Shown here: piece by piece, positions 17,906 through 26,263 of the stretch
Layout: each line of letters opens with the position of its first letter
Position numbering within the stretch: the first letter of the stretch is position 1
Assembly: GCA_949287525.1 (NCBI GenBank)
Contig: CASEGL010000004.1
Location: forward strand, 62,001-126,000
Source: an uncultured Rikenellaceae bacterium
GTDB lineage: Bacteria; Bacteroidota; Bacteroidia; Bacteroidales; Rikenellaceae
DNA length: 64,000 nucleotides
Direction: 5' to 3'
Position numbers and translations under genes: made by a program
The notes under the pieces: generated by a model
Database searches by the model: none
What the model saw: the letters and a program-made list of their open reading frames with translations, nothing else
Told to the model about the DNA's origin: nothing

Positions 17906-18349
17906 ATGAAAAAACTACTCTTCCTGCTCGGCATCGTATGGCTGAGTTTCGGTTGCACCGGACCGGCAGGCCCCCAGGGTCCGCAGGGTCCCGCCGGCGA
18001 AGGCGTCCTGAGCGCAACCGTCGAATCTACCGTCTATTCGCAGGACTGGCAGGTGCAGCGTGACGGCGGCGGCGCCTTCATCGGCTACTGGTACGAGATT
18101 CCCGTTCCCGAACTGACCGACTACATCTACCGCAACGGCATCTACACGACCTATCTGCAAGACGGCAACATCCAGAATCCGCTTCCCCTGATCGTCTATA
18201 ACGAAACGGACGGCGCGCTGTGGGAGAAGAAGATCTCGTGCGACTATGCGGTCGGCTCCGTAGCCGTGTACTATCAGGAGAACGACTTTGCCAACGAAAG
18301 CTACCGGCCGGAGACGATGACTTTCCGCATCAAGCTGCTTTGGAACTAA
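17906..18349 (+). CDS. Small lipoprotein with collagen-like GXY start (147 aa)
   Basis: The N-terminal signal ends at lipobox SFGC (Cys17). Immediately after come Gly-X-Y triplets (GPAGPQGPQGPAGEG), a short collagen-like segment, followed by a beta-rich domain of about 115 residues (GYWYEIPVPELTDYIYRNGIY, MTFRIKLLW at the end). I do not recognise a named family for the body, although lipoproteins with this layout are common in Bacteroidetes. It is likely surface or periplasmic. It sits 115 bases after the ABC permease and ends at a very strong terminator, so it may share the operon. Confidence 0.8.
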   Translation: MKKLLFLLGIVWLSFGCTGPAGPQGPQGPAGEGVLSATVESTVYSQDWQVQRDGGGAFIGYWYEIPVPELTDYIYRNGIYTTYLQDGNIQNPLPLIVYNETDGALWEKKISCDYAVGSVAVYYQENDFANESYRPETMTFRIKLLWN

Positions 18350-18375
18350 CCGGATCCCGATCCGAACACGCCACC

Positions 18376-18412
18376 AAGAGGTCAGACCCGCTATTCGGGT
18401 CTGACCTCTTTG
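18376..18412 (+). terminator. Terminator after the collagen-like lipoprotein
   Basis: Perfect 15-bp stem 18376-18390 / 18396-18410 around a 5-base loop, with a short T tail. Confidence 0.9.
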
Positions 18413-18439
18413 CTTGAAACGATTCCGCCCGCCCCTCCG

Positions 18440-18770
18440 CCCCGGCATGGCATCGCATGGCATCGCAACCGCCGCCCCAGCATGGCGCCGCAGCAACCGC
18501 CCTGCAGGCTACCGCAACCGCTGCACCGATATGACGCCATAACCGTCACCCGACACGACACCGCAGCCTCCGCACCGGCACAACGCAGCAACCGCCTCCC
18601 TGCTGGTATACTAACCACACCCTGCACCGGCATGGCACCACAGCCCCGCACCGATATGACGTCGTAACCGTTGTCCCCGATATCGATCCGCCCCCAACTC
18701 GCCCCGACTCCGCAAGGCACCGTTCTCCTGCCCCTGCCGCAAGGCATCGCCGCACCGCCCACAGGACGCC
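18440..18770. repeat. Degenerate repeat tract
   Basis: GCATGGCATC occurs twice in tandem (18445-18464). A 24-base element GCACCGATATGACG.. recurs at 18523-18546 and 18648-18671 with two mismatches, and CAGCAACCGCC recurs at 18491 and 18588. Composition is C- and A-rich. No convincing protein is encoded on either strand. It looks like decayed tandem duplications. Confidence 0.5.
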
Positions 18771-18814
18771 AGAACGGTGCGTACTCATTTTTTCTTCAAA
18801 AAAATTACGAAACA

Positions 18815-18846
18815 TTCGTTTTCTTCAAAAAATAGCTATACTTTTG
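18815..18846 (+). promoter_or_regulatory. Candidate promoter of an unassigned transcription unit
   Basis: TTCG (18815-18818), 20 bases, TACTTTTG (18839-18846), in an AT-rich island (18785-18845) that also carries a duplicated TTCTTCAAAAAA. The -7 element matches TAnnTTTG. The -33 is weak. Confidence 0.55.
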
Positions 18847-18895
18847 TGTTATCGGAATAACAGTTAGCCAGCTAACAGTTAGCCCGATAACACAA
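18844..18895. repeat. Nested inverted and direct repeats overlapping the promoter
   Basis: TTGTGTTATCGG (18844-18855) and CCGATAACACAA (18884-18895) are perfect inverted copies. Between them TAACAGTTAGC occurs twice as a direct repeat (18858-18868, 18873-18883), and GTTAGC-CA-GCTAAC (18863-18876) is a smaller palindrome. The element overlaps the -7 box and the predicted transcript start. It could be an operator or a 5' RNA hairpin. Confidence 0.7.
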
Positions 18896-19327
18896 GCAGT
18901 TCTTCAACACAATTGATTAAGCCATAGACGTTTAAAATCCATGTGGGTGCGGCTTCTCCGCTTTATGGACGGCTCCGGAACAATAGCCGGCAGACGGAGA
19001 ACACCGAAAACAACTTTCCATGTCACCTTTCATCCGCACCACAGGGGAGACGATCCGCGCGGCCGCCGGGAGGTCGCCGCACGGAACCGATCGGACAGAT
19101 TATGATGCCGTTTTGGTTAAGCAGGGCGTAAAGGTTGCGGAGTTCCGGCGCAGACCTTTACACGACCCGCAGCGGAACGGCTCGCTGCAACGGCTTTGGA
19201 TACAACAGGACACGCGCACCGTGTCCGACACGATACTGTTCGTTTCATGATGAACACGCATTGAAGTTTTAGGTAGGATTTTAGAATGGTAACGCCGGCA
19301 AGCTGGGAAGCTCGCCGGCGTTTTTTG
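18853..19327 (+). ncRNA. Candidate structured non-coding RNA or short-peptide transcript
   Basis: A promoter and a terminator frame about 475 bases that hold no convincing protein. Several hairpins are visible: TCCAT..GCGG/CCGC..ATGGA (18939-18967), GTAAAGGT-TGCG / CGCA-ACCTTTAC (about 19129-19160), GCAGCG/CGCTGC just after it, and CGTGTC-C-GACACG (about 19218-19230). The best open frame, 19020-19250 (76 codons, starting MSPFIRTTGE), has weak codon bias and no motif I know. I could not match the conserved cores of RNase P RNA, tmRNA or SRP RNA. Whether it acts as RNA or encodes a small protein is open. Confidence 0.4.
19291..19327 (+). terminator. Terminator of the unassigned unit
   Basis: AACGCCGGC (19291-19299) pairs with the GCCGGCG run at 19314-19322, extended by AGC/GCT, followed by TTTTTTG. 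Confidence 0.85.
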
Positions 19328-19361
19328 TTGTCCGCACCGCACCGGAAGGAGACGGCGCGGC

Positions 19362-19400
19362 AAACGAACGGCGTCCGCCCCGTTCGGAGCGGACGCCGTT
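19362..19400 (-). terminator. Terminator of threonine aldolase
   Basis: AACGGCGTCCGC (19367-19378) pairs perfectly with GCGGACGCCGTT (19389-19400). On the minus strand it follows the aldolase stop by about 20 bases. The T tail is short. Confidence 0.6.
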
Positions 19401-19418
19401 TCATCCGGTGGTCACACG

Positions 19419-20447
19419 CTACAGGACCCGCAGAATCGTCTCCAGCGTGCCGACCAGGCCGTCGATGTCCCCGTCGGTCGTGTCCCACGAGGTCACGAAA
19501 CGCACCTCGTGCGCCGCCTCGTTCCACACGTAAAAGAAGTAGTGTTCCGACAGCCGTGCAATCGCCTCCTCCGGCATCGACAGGAAGATCTGGTTCGTAT
19601 CCACCGGCTGGGTCAGCTCCACGCGGGGCAGCGCAGCCAGCCGCACGGCCAGCCGCTGTGCCTGCCGGTTGGCGTGTTCGGCATTGCGCAGCCAGAGGCC
19701 GCTGTCGAGATAAGGCACGAACTGCGCCGACAGGTAGCGCATCTTGGAGGCCAGCTGGGCCGACTGTTTGCGGAAATATTTGATATTGGCGGCGGTGTCC
19801 TCATCGAAGGCAACGACTGCCTCGCCCATCATCATGCCGTTCTTCGTGCCGCCGAGGCTCAGGATGTCCACACCGGCATCGACCGTCGCCTCGCGCATCG
19901 TGCATCCCAGGGCGGCACAGGCATTGGCCAGACGGGCGCCGTCCATGTGGAGCTTCATGCCGTGGGCATGGACGAGGTCGGCAATGGCGCGGATCTCCTC
20001 CGGCGTGTAGAGCGTGCCGAGTTCGGTGGCCTGCGCCAGATAGACCGCCCCGGGCTGGGCATGGTGGCAGTCGCCGAAGTGGTGCAGGTGGGGACGGATC
20101 AGGTCGGGCGTCAGCTTGCCGTCGGGCGTGGGTACGGCAATGAGCTGGCAGCCGGTCATGCGGGCCGGCGCATTGCACTCGTCCACGTAGATGTGAGCCG
20201 TCGTGGCGCAGATGATGCTGTTGAAGGAGCGGGTGACCACCTGCAGGGCGACGGAATTGGCTCCCGTGCCGTTGAACAGGAAGAAGGGCCAGGCCTGCCC
20301 GCCGAAGACGCGCCGGATGCTCTCGGTGGCGCGCTCGGTCCACCGGTCGTCGCCGTAACCGGCCGCATGGTCGGCGTTGGCCGCCAGAATGGCCTCCATC
20401 ACCTCGGGATGGACGCCCGAATTGTTATCGCTTGCGAAACTTCTCAT
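19419..20447 (-). CDS. ltaE: Low-specificity L-threonine aldolase (PLP-dependent)
   Basis: The enzyme cleaves L-threonine or L-allo-threonine to glycine and acetaldehyde. The 342-residue protein has the beta-eliminating-lyase fold: FLFNGTGANSVAL in the N-terminal half, the PLP phosphate and ring contacts KLHMDGARLANA, and the Schiff-base lysine in LSLGGTKNGMM. Length is typical. The frame is open upstream, but MRSFASDN at 20447 is the natural start. A TATCTTTG -7 element is at 20469-20476 (minus). The symbol is by analogy; amino-acid preference (threonine or allo-threonine) cannot be read from sequence. Confidence 0.88.
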   Translation of the reverse strand: MRSFASDNNSGVHPEVMEAILAANADHAAGYGDDRWTERATESIRRVFGGQAWPFFLFNGTGANSVALQVVTRSFNSIICATTAHIYVDECNAPARMTGCQLIAVPTPDGKLTPDLIRPHLHHFGDCHHAQPGAVYLAQATELGTLYTPEEIRAIADLVHAHGMKLHMDGARLANACAALGCTMREATVDAGVDILSLGGTKNGMMMGEAVVAFDEDTAANIKYFRKQSAQLASKMRYLSAQFVPYLDSGLWLRNAEHANRQAQRLAVRLAALPRVELTQPVDTNQIFLSMPEEAIARLSEHYFFYVWNEAAHEVRFVTSWDTTDGDIDGLVGTLETILRVL

Positions 20448-20523
20448 AATCGTCTGTTTTCCGTAGCACAAAGATAGGACAAAGCCTCCGCGGATGTTAC
20501 CCGCCCGCCGCATTCCGCCGCGC

Positions 20524-20562
20524 AAAAAAAGCGATCCCCGCCTCGCAGGAGACAGGGACCGC
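20524..20562 (-). terminator. Terminator of the nuo operon
   Basis: On the minus strand GCGGTCCC (20562-20555) pairs with GGGATCGC (within 20539-20531), allowing one G-T pair, followed by seven T (plus-strand A run 20524-20530). It lies just after nuoN. Confidence 0.8.
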
Positions 20563-20586
20563 CGATCAGTTGCATGCCGCGTAAGG

Positions 20587-22011
20587 TCAGAAGCCGACGC
20601 TGCCGATATAGCCGTACAGGCCGCTCAGGATACCTGCCAGCAGGATGCCCGCCGTGCAGCCCACGAGGCTCACGCAGTTGTAGCCGTCGGTGCGGATCCG
20701 TTCGCCGATGCCGCCCTCCGGAGCGTTGATGAACATGGCCTTCACGATGCGCAGGTAGTAGTAGAGCGAGATGATCGTATTGACCAGCGCGATGAACACC
20801 AGCACATAGTCGCCCTCGGCCGCTGCCGAGGCGAAGATGAAGAACTTGCTGAAGAAGCCGCCGAGGGGCGGAATGCCGGCCAGCGAGAAGACGGCCAGCA
20901 TCATCACCAGCGCCAGCCGGGGATTGCTCTTGTAGAAGCCGTTGTAGGCGGCGATGTCGGTGCGTCCCGTGCGATTCTCGACGGAGGCGATCACGCCGAA
21001 GGCGGCCATGTTGGAGAAGAGGTAGACCAGCACGTAGTAGATGACGGCCGAAAGCCCCATCTCCGTGCCGTGCAGCACGCCCAGCATGATGTAGCCCGCC
21101 TGCGAGATGGACGAATAGGCGAAGAATCGCTTGATGTCCTGCTGGCGGATGGCGAAGATGTTGCCCACGACGATGGTCAGCACCGTGATGACCCACAGGA
21201 TGTAGTACCACACCTGGGCGATGTTGCCGAATACGTGGTGGAGGGTCAGCAGCAGGGCGAAGCAGCCGGCTGCCTTGGAGACCACCGACAGGTAGGCCGT
21301 CGTGGCCGTCGGCGCACCCTCATAGACGTCGGGCGCCCACATGTGGAACGGCACGAGCGAGATCTTGAAGGCCAGACCGGCAAAGAAGAAGCAGAAGCCC
21401 AGCAGGGTCATCCAGTCGGCCGTCACGAGCGGGCGCATGTCGGCGAAGTACATCGTACCCATCGCGCCGTAGAGGTACGACAGGCCGAACATCATCACAC
21501 CCGACGCCAGCGTGGACATGAGGATGTATTTGGCACCCGCCTCGGCCGATTTGGCCTTGTACTTGTTGTAGGCCGCCAGACAGGCCGTGGGCAGGGAGGC
21601 CAGCTCGATGCCGATGTAGAGCAGCATGAAGTTGCCGGCCGAGATCATCAGGTACATGCCCAGCAGCGTGGCCAGCGTGATGACGTAGTACTCGCCCTCG
21701 CGGATGGCCGTCTCCTTGCCGTGCAGCCACGCACCCGCCTGCAGGAAGACCACCAGCACGCCGAGGTTCAGCACGTTTTTCATCAGTACGGTGAGGGGGT
21801 TGGAGACATACATGCCTCCGAAGGCCTCGCCCGCCGGTACGGGACAGAAGAAACCGGCCGCCGTGTGGAGCGCGAACAGCACGATGGCCACCGGACGGAA
21901 CCACCGCATGCCGCGCGTCTCGCCGGCGCATATGTCGAACAGAAGCAGCACCACGAATACGACCAGCAGGCCGAGTTCCTGGTACATCATCATGAAATTA
22001 CTCAGATCCAT
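20587..22011 (-). CDS. nuoN: NADH-quinone oxidoreductase subunit N
   Basis: NuoN is one of three antiporter-like proton-pumping membrane subunits of complex I. The 474-residue protein is a 13-14 helix membrane protein. Landmarks are the discontinuous helix region and the lysine in AFKISLVPFHMWAPDVYEGAPT, plus FFAYSSISQAGYIMLG. It is the last gene of the cluster, 3 bases after nuoM. Size and helix pattern are normal for NuoN. Confidence 0.95.
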   Translation of the reverse strand: MDLSNFMMMYQELGLLVVFVVLLLFDICAGETRGMRWFRPVAIVLFALHTAAGFFCPVPAGEAFGGMYVSNPLTVLMKNVLNLGVLVVFLQAGAWLHGKETAIREGEYYVITLATLLGMYLMISAGNFMLLYIGIELASLPTACLAAYNKYKAKSAEAGAKYILMSTLASGVMMFGLSYLYGAMGTMYFADMRPLVTADWMTLLGFCFFFAGLAFKISLVPFHMWAPDVYEGAPTATTAYLSVVSKAAGCFALLLTLHHVFGNIAQVWYYILWVITVLTIVVGNIFAIRQQDIKRFFAYSSISQAGYIMLGVLHGTEMGLSAVIYYVLVYLFSNMAAFGVIASVENRTGRTDIAAYNGFYKSNPRLALVMMLAVFSLAGIPPLGGFFSKFFIFASAAAEGDYVLVFIALVNTIISLYYYLRIVKAMFINAPEGGIGERIRTDGYNCVSLVGCTAGILLAGILSGLYGYIGSVGF

Positions 22012-22014
22012 AGC

Positions 22015-23490
22015 TTAGAAGATGTTTAAGTGTTCCACAACCGGCGCAAAGCTGTCGTACAGGATGCCCTGCACGGCCGACGGCCATACGCCGATGGCCA
22101 CGATGCAGGCGATCAGCGCCACAGCCGAGAGACGTTCGTACCAATGGGCGTCGTCGAGCTTGAGATGGTCGGGGTTCTGCACCTCGCCGTAGAACACCTT
22201 GCCCACCGTGCGGAGAATATAGACGGCGGTCACTACGATGGTCGTAGTGGCCAAAATGGTCAGCACGCGACGGAAGAGATCGGCGTGTTCAAACGAACCG
22301 ATGAAGATCGTCATCTCGGCCACGAAGCCGCTGAAGCCCGGCAGACCCAGCGAGGCGAAACCGGCGATCACGTAGCACACCGACGCGAAGGGCATGATGC
22401 GCATCATGCCGCCCATCTCGCGGATGTCTCGGGTGTGGGTGCGGCCGTAGATCATGCCGATCAGCGAGAAGAAGAGGGCCGTCATCAGACCGTGCGAAAG
22501 CATCTGCAGCACGGCGCCGGTCATGGCCGTCTGGTTGAGCATCAGGATGGCGAACAGCACCAGTCCGCAGTGGCTCACCGACGAGTAGGCGTTCATGTAC
22601 TTCAGGTCGGTCTGCACGACGGCTCCGTAGGCTCCGTACACCACGCCGATGCCGGTCAGGATGAGGAAGATCCACGACAGCTCGTGAGCCGCCTGCGGCA
22701 TCAGGAAGATGGCCACGCGGAAGCAGCCGTAGCCGCCCAGTTTCATCAGCACGCCCGCATGGAGCATCGACACGGAGGTCGGCGCGGAGGCGTGGCCGTC
22801 GGGCGACCAGGTGTGGAACGGGAACATGGCGCCCAGCACACCGAAGCCGATGAAGGTGAGGCAGAAGATCCAGTACTGATGATTCATCGGGATATTGCCC
22901 GCCTGGGCGATCTCCATGATGTTCATGGTCGTGGCGCCCGAGGTGAAGTAGATGCCGAGGATGCCCGTCAGCAGGAAGGCCGAACCACCCATCAGCATCA
23001 GGGTCAACTTCGTGGCGGCATACTCCTTGCGCCCCGTACCCCATACGCCGATGAGCAGGAACATCGGGATCAGCGCAATCTCGTAGAACATGAACATGGC
23101 GAACAGGTCGAGCGAGATGAAATAGCCGAAGACGCCGATCGACAGCAGGCTGTACCATGCGAAGAAGTCGCGCTCCATGTTCCACGACGAGAAGACGCCC
23201 GCAAAGGCCACGACGGCCGACAGCAGGATCATCAGCACCGAGATGCCGTCCACACCCACCGTGTAGTGGATGTTGAAGGGAGCGTACCACACCATGTCGC
23301 TGAAGAGGAGCATCGCCTCGTCCGACACGGCCCGCAGCCGCAGGAACTGCACGGCTACGGCAACCGCACACAGCAGCTGGAGTCCGAATCCCGCAACGGC
23401 GACCGTGCGCACGTAGCGCTGATTGCGGCTGACGAACAGGGCCAGCAGGGTCAGCAGCGGGATAATCACTAATATCGATAAAATATTCAT
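22015..23490 (-). CDS. nuoM: NADH-quinone oxidoreductase subunit M
   Basis: NuoM is the second antiporter-like subunit, with about 14 membrane helices in 491 residues. Characteristic stretches are FYEIALIPMFLLIGVWG (with the essential Glu in the fifth helix), MFPFHTWSPDGHASAPTS and YSSVSHCGLVL. The Shine-Dalgarno-like AAGGAG precedes the ATG. It sits between nuoL (7 bases) and nuoN (3 bases). Confidence 0.96.
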   Translation of the reverse strand: MNILSILVIIPLLTLLALFVSRNQRYVRTVAVAGFGLQLLCAVAVAVQFLRLRAVSDEAMLLFSDMVWYAPFNIHYTVGVDGISVLMILLSAVVAFAGVFSSWNMERDFFAWYSLLSIGVFGYFISLDLFAMFMFYEIALIPMFLLIGVWGTGRKEYAATKLTLMLMGGSAFLLTGILGIYFTSGATTMNIMEIAQAGNIPMNHQYWIFCLTFIGFGVLGAMFPFHTWSPDGHASAPTSVSMLHAGVLMKLGGYGCFRVAIFLMPQAAHELSWIFLILTGIGVVYGAYGAVVQTDLKYMNAYSSVSHCGLVLFAILMLNQTAMTGAVLQMLSHGLMTALFFSLIGMIYGRTHTRDIREMGGMMRIMPFASVCYVIAGFASLGLPGFSGFVAEMTIFIGSFEHADLFRRVLTILATTTIVVTAVYILRTVGKVFYGEVQNPDHLKLDDAHWYERLSAVALIACIVAIGVWPSAVQGILYDSFAPVVEHLNIF

Positions 23491-23497
23491 AGCTCCT

Positions 23498-25405
23498 TTA
23501 GAAAATAAATACGCATACGACGATTATCAGCACACCCCACATGAAGAAAGTGGTATAGGCCTGCACCTGGCCGTTCTGTGCGCCCTTGATGGCTTCCGAA
23601 CAGCGCTGGGTTCCCGTGCCGAGGGCATCGATGCCGCCGTCGATCGCATGGCGGTCAAACCATGCCACCGGCGTACTGATGCAACGGAAAATGATCTTCT
23701 TGGTAACGAACAGCCAGGCCTGGTCGATGTAGAACCGGTGCGAGGCGGCACGCCAGAAACCGGCCCATTTGGCAGCCAGACGGGCAGGCAGGTCGTTGGC
23801 GCGGCGGTAGAGGCGCGTGGCCACCGCAATGCCCGCGAGGCTCACCAGGATACCGCCCGCCGCGATCCACCCGTTGATGCCCAGCGCATAGGGGATCCCA
23901 TCGCTGCTGACCAGCTGCGAGAAGGGCAGCCAGCCCGTCGTCACGGAAAGCAGGGCGAGGAACACCAGCGGCACGAGCATCGTGGCCGGAGCGTCGTGGG
24001 GCTTCTTCTCATAAGCCCTGTCCTCGCTCCAGAAGATGCGGTAGTAGAGGCGGAACATGTAGAAGGCGGTCAGTCCGGCCACCAGCAGCAGCACGGCAAA
24101 GACCACCTTGTCGCGGCCGAAGGCAGCCGACAGGATCGCATCCTTGCTGAAGAATCCGGAGAAGGGCGGGATGCCCGAAATGGCCAGACAGGCGATCAGG
24201 AAGGTCCAGTGCGTGACGGGCATGTGACGGCGCAGGCCACCCATCGCCTCCATCTCGTTGCTGTGGACGGCGTGGATCACCGAACCGGCGCCGAGGAAGA
24301 GCAGCGCCTTGAAGAAGGCGTGCGTGAAGAGGTGGAACATCGAGGCGGTGTATCCCTCGCCCGCATGGTCTCCCATACCCGATACGCCGAGCGCCACCAT
24401 CATGTAGGCGATCTGCGAAATGGTCGAGAAGGCCAGCACGCGCTTGATGTCGGTCTGCGTGATGGCGATCAGTGCCGCGAACAGGGCGGTAAACGCACCG
24501 ACGTAGGTAATCAGCGTCAGCACGTCGGGCGCCGCAAAATAGTAGAGAGGGAACATGCGCGCCACGAGATAGACGCCCGCCACGACCATCGTTGCGGCAT
24601 GGATGAGCGCCGACACGGGCGTCGGGCCCTCCATGGCGTCGGGCAGCCAGATGTGGAGCGGGAACATGGCCGACTTGCCGGCGGCGCCCATGAAGAGCAG
24701 CGCCATCGCCCACGTGGCGGCCGACAGGCCGAGGAACGAACCGCCGGCCAGCGACGTCACGGCCAGCGAGGCGTTGTCGGCGGTCAGCTGGCCGAAGTCG
24801 AACGTCCCTGTATAGAACGACAGGATCAGGATGCCGATCAAGAAGCCGAGGTCGGCGAAGCGGGTTACGATAAACGCCTTCTTGGAGGCGGCGATCGCGG
24901 CCGGACGCGTGTAGTAGAAGCCGATCAGCAAATAGGACGAAGCACCCACCAGCTCCCAAAAGATGTACATCTGGAAAATGTTGGTTGCCACGACCAGTCC
25001 CAGCATCGAGAAGCTGAAGAGCGACAGGAAGGCATAGTAGCGCTGGAATCCGCGCTCGCCCTTCATGTAGCCGAAGCTGTAGACATGCACCATCAGCGAC
25101 ACGGTGGTGATGACCACCAGCATCATGACCGAGATGGGGTCGAGCAGCACGCCCATGTCGATATGCAGCCGGTCGGTGAAGCGCAGCCACTCGACCGACC
25201 AGGCCGTCACCGTGGGATAGGCGCCGTCGGCCGCCACGCCCGCCGAGAAGTAGTTCCATGCGGTCGCATAGGCCAGTGCGGCCGCCACGCCCATGCCCAG
25301 CGTGCCGAACCAGCCGGCCACGCGCGGCGCGAGCCATTTGCTCCCCAACCCGAGGAAGAGGAACATCAGCATCGGGATCAGAATGATATATACGGTGTAT
25401 TCCAT
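23498..25405 (-). CDS. nuoL: NADH-quinone oxidoreductase subunit L
   Basis: NuoL is the distal antiporter-like subunit with the long lateral helix that runs along the membrane arm. The 635-residue protein shows FWELVGASSYLLIGFYY, MFPLHIWLPDAMEGPTPVSALIHAATMV and AFSTISQIAYMM, and a C-terminal segment with a final membrane anchor. Length is usual. It follows nuoK by 4 bases. Confidence 0.97.
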   Translation of the reverse strand: MEYTVYIILIPMLMFLFLGLGSKWLAPRVAGWFGTLGMGVAAALAYATAWNYFSAGVAADGAYPTVTAWSVEWLRFTDRLHIDMGVLLDPISVMMLVVITTVSLMVHVYSFGYMKGERGFQRYYAFLSLFSFSMLGLVVATNIFQMYIFWELVGASSYLLIGFYYTRPAAIAASKKAFIVTRFADLGFLIGILILSFYTGTFDFGQLTADNASLAVTSLAGGSFLGLSAATWAMALLFMGAAGKSAMFPLHIWLPDAMEGPTPVSALIHAATMVVAGVYLVARMFPLYYFAAPDVLTLITYVGAFTALFAALIAITQTDIKRVLAFSTISQIAYMMVALGVSGMGDHAGEGYTASMFHLFTHAFFKALLFLGAGSVIHAVHSNEMEAMGGLRRHMPVTHWTFLIACLAISGIPPFSGFFSKDAILSAAFGRDKVVFAVLLLVAGLTAFYMFRLYYRIFWSEDRAYEKKPHDAPATMLVPLVFLALLSVTTGWLPFSQLVSSDGIPYALGINGWIAAGGILVSLAGIAVATRLYRRANDLPARLAAKWAGFWRAASHRFYIDQAWLFVTKKIIFRCISTPVAWFDRHAIDGGIDALGTGTQRCSEAIKGAQNGQVQAYTTFFMWGVLIIVVCVFIF

Positions 25406-25409
25406 ACGC

Positions 25410-25718
25410 TTAATATTTCATTTGGTCGATGTGCCGCACGTCGATGTTGTTGGCCAATCGGTACACGTTGATGATGATGGCGATGGCCACCGCCGTTTCG
25501 GCCGCCGAGATGGCGATGCCGAAGAGGCTGAAGAAAAGACCCTCCATGTGGTCCGGATAGAGGTAGCGGTTGAAGACGCTGAAGTTGATCTCCACCGAGT
25601 TCAGGATCAGCTCGATCGAGATCAACACGCCCAGCAGGTTCTTGCGGGCGATGAACCCGTAGATTCCCACGAAAAACATGATCGAACTCACGATCAGGTA
25701 ATGCTCCATTGATATCAT
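25410..25718 (-). CDS. nuoK: NADH-quinone oxidoreductase subunit K
   Basis: A small three-helix membrane subunit (102 residues) of complex I, with the family motif GIYGFIARKNLLGVLISIELILNSVEINF, quoted here in pieces: conserved glutamates lie in helices 2 and 3. An ATG three codons in (25709) is a possible alternative start. It is embedded between nuoJ and nuoL with short gaps. Confidence 0.95.
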   Translation of the reverse strand: MISMEHYLIVSSIMFFVGIYGFIARKNLLGVLISIELILNSVEINFSVFNRYLYPDHMEGLFFSLFGIAISAAETAVAIAIIINVYRLANNIDVRHIDQMKY

Positions 25719-25738
25719 GGTCTTTCGTTTTTAGCAGG

Positions 25739-26260
25739 TTATCGTTTACGGGCGATCAGAATGCCGCCGATCGCGCAGACCAGCAGCAGGATGCTGAGGG
25801 TCTCGAACGAGAGCAGGTATTCGTATTTGCCCGATCCCATCATGGTTTGGCCGACCAGACGCATGTTGGTCTCGTGTTCGCCCAGCACGGTGGGATTGTT
25901 GCCATACAGGAACTGGTGTTTCAGGGTCGCCCAGGTCGTGATGCCCAGTCCGGCCACGGCCGAGATGATGCCCGCCACGACGCGGCGCCGGTCATGCGGC
26001 TCGGTGCGGTCGCCCTTGGCACTGGTCAGCAGAATGGCGAAGATGAACAGGATCAGGATACCTCCCGCATAGACCGACAGCTGCACCACCGCCAGGAAGT
26101 GGTAGTTGAGCAGCAGGTAGAGTCCGGCCGTACAGAGCAGCACGATGAGCAGATAGACTGCCGCGCGGAAGATCCTGTGCGAGGTGACTGCCAGAATGGA
26201 CGACACGACGATCGCCGCAGCCAGCAGGTAGAAAATGACGAGTTTGCTTATCTCTTCCAT
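25739..26260 (-). CDS. nuoJ: NADH-quinone oxidoreductase subunit J
   Basis: A five-helix membrane subunit (173 residues) at the hinge of the membrane arm. The AGLYLLLNYHFLAVVQLSVY stretch (helix 3, whose pi-bulge is important for coupling) and AGGILILFIFAI identify it. It starts 3 bases after the nuoI stop. Confidence 0.95.
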   Translation of the reverse strand: MEEISKLVIFYLLAAAIVVSSILAVTSHRIFRAAVYLLIVLLCTAGLYLLLNYHFLAVVQLSVYAGGILILFIFAILLTSAKGDRTEPHDRRRVVAGIISAVAGLGITTWATLKHQFLYGNNPTVLGEHETNMRLVGQTMMGSGKYEYLLSFETLSILLLVCAIGGILIARKR

Positions 26261-26263
26261 ACC

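Noticed and set aside
18391..18815. Two cysteine-rich minus-strand open frames in the repeat tract
   Set aside because: Their Cys/Gly content follows from the repeat composition, they lack a credible start context and sit upstream of nothing.
18844..18895. Inverted repeats considered as ends of an insertion element
   Set aside because: The copies are only 28 bases apart, no transposase is present, and no target duplication is seen; an operator or RNA hairpin fits better.
18853..19327. RNase P RNA, tmRNA or SRP RNA identity for the structured unit
   Set aside because: None of the conserved cores I know (for example the GAGGAAAGTCC region of RNase P RNA, a tRNA-like 3' end with a tag reading frame, or the GGAAGCAG-type SRP loop) is visible.
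20494..25471. Long plus-strand open frames opposite nuoN, nuoM and nuoL
   Set aside because: Shadow frames of the nuo genes with charged low-complexity translations (His/Glu/Gln-rich) and no membrane or catalytic motifs.
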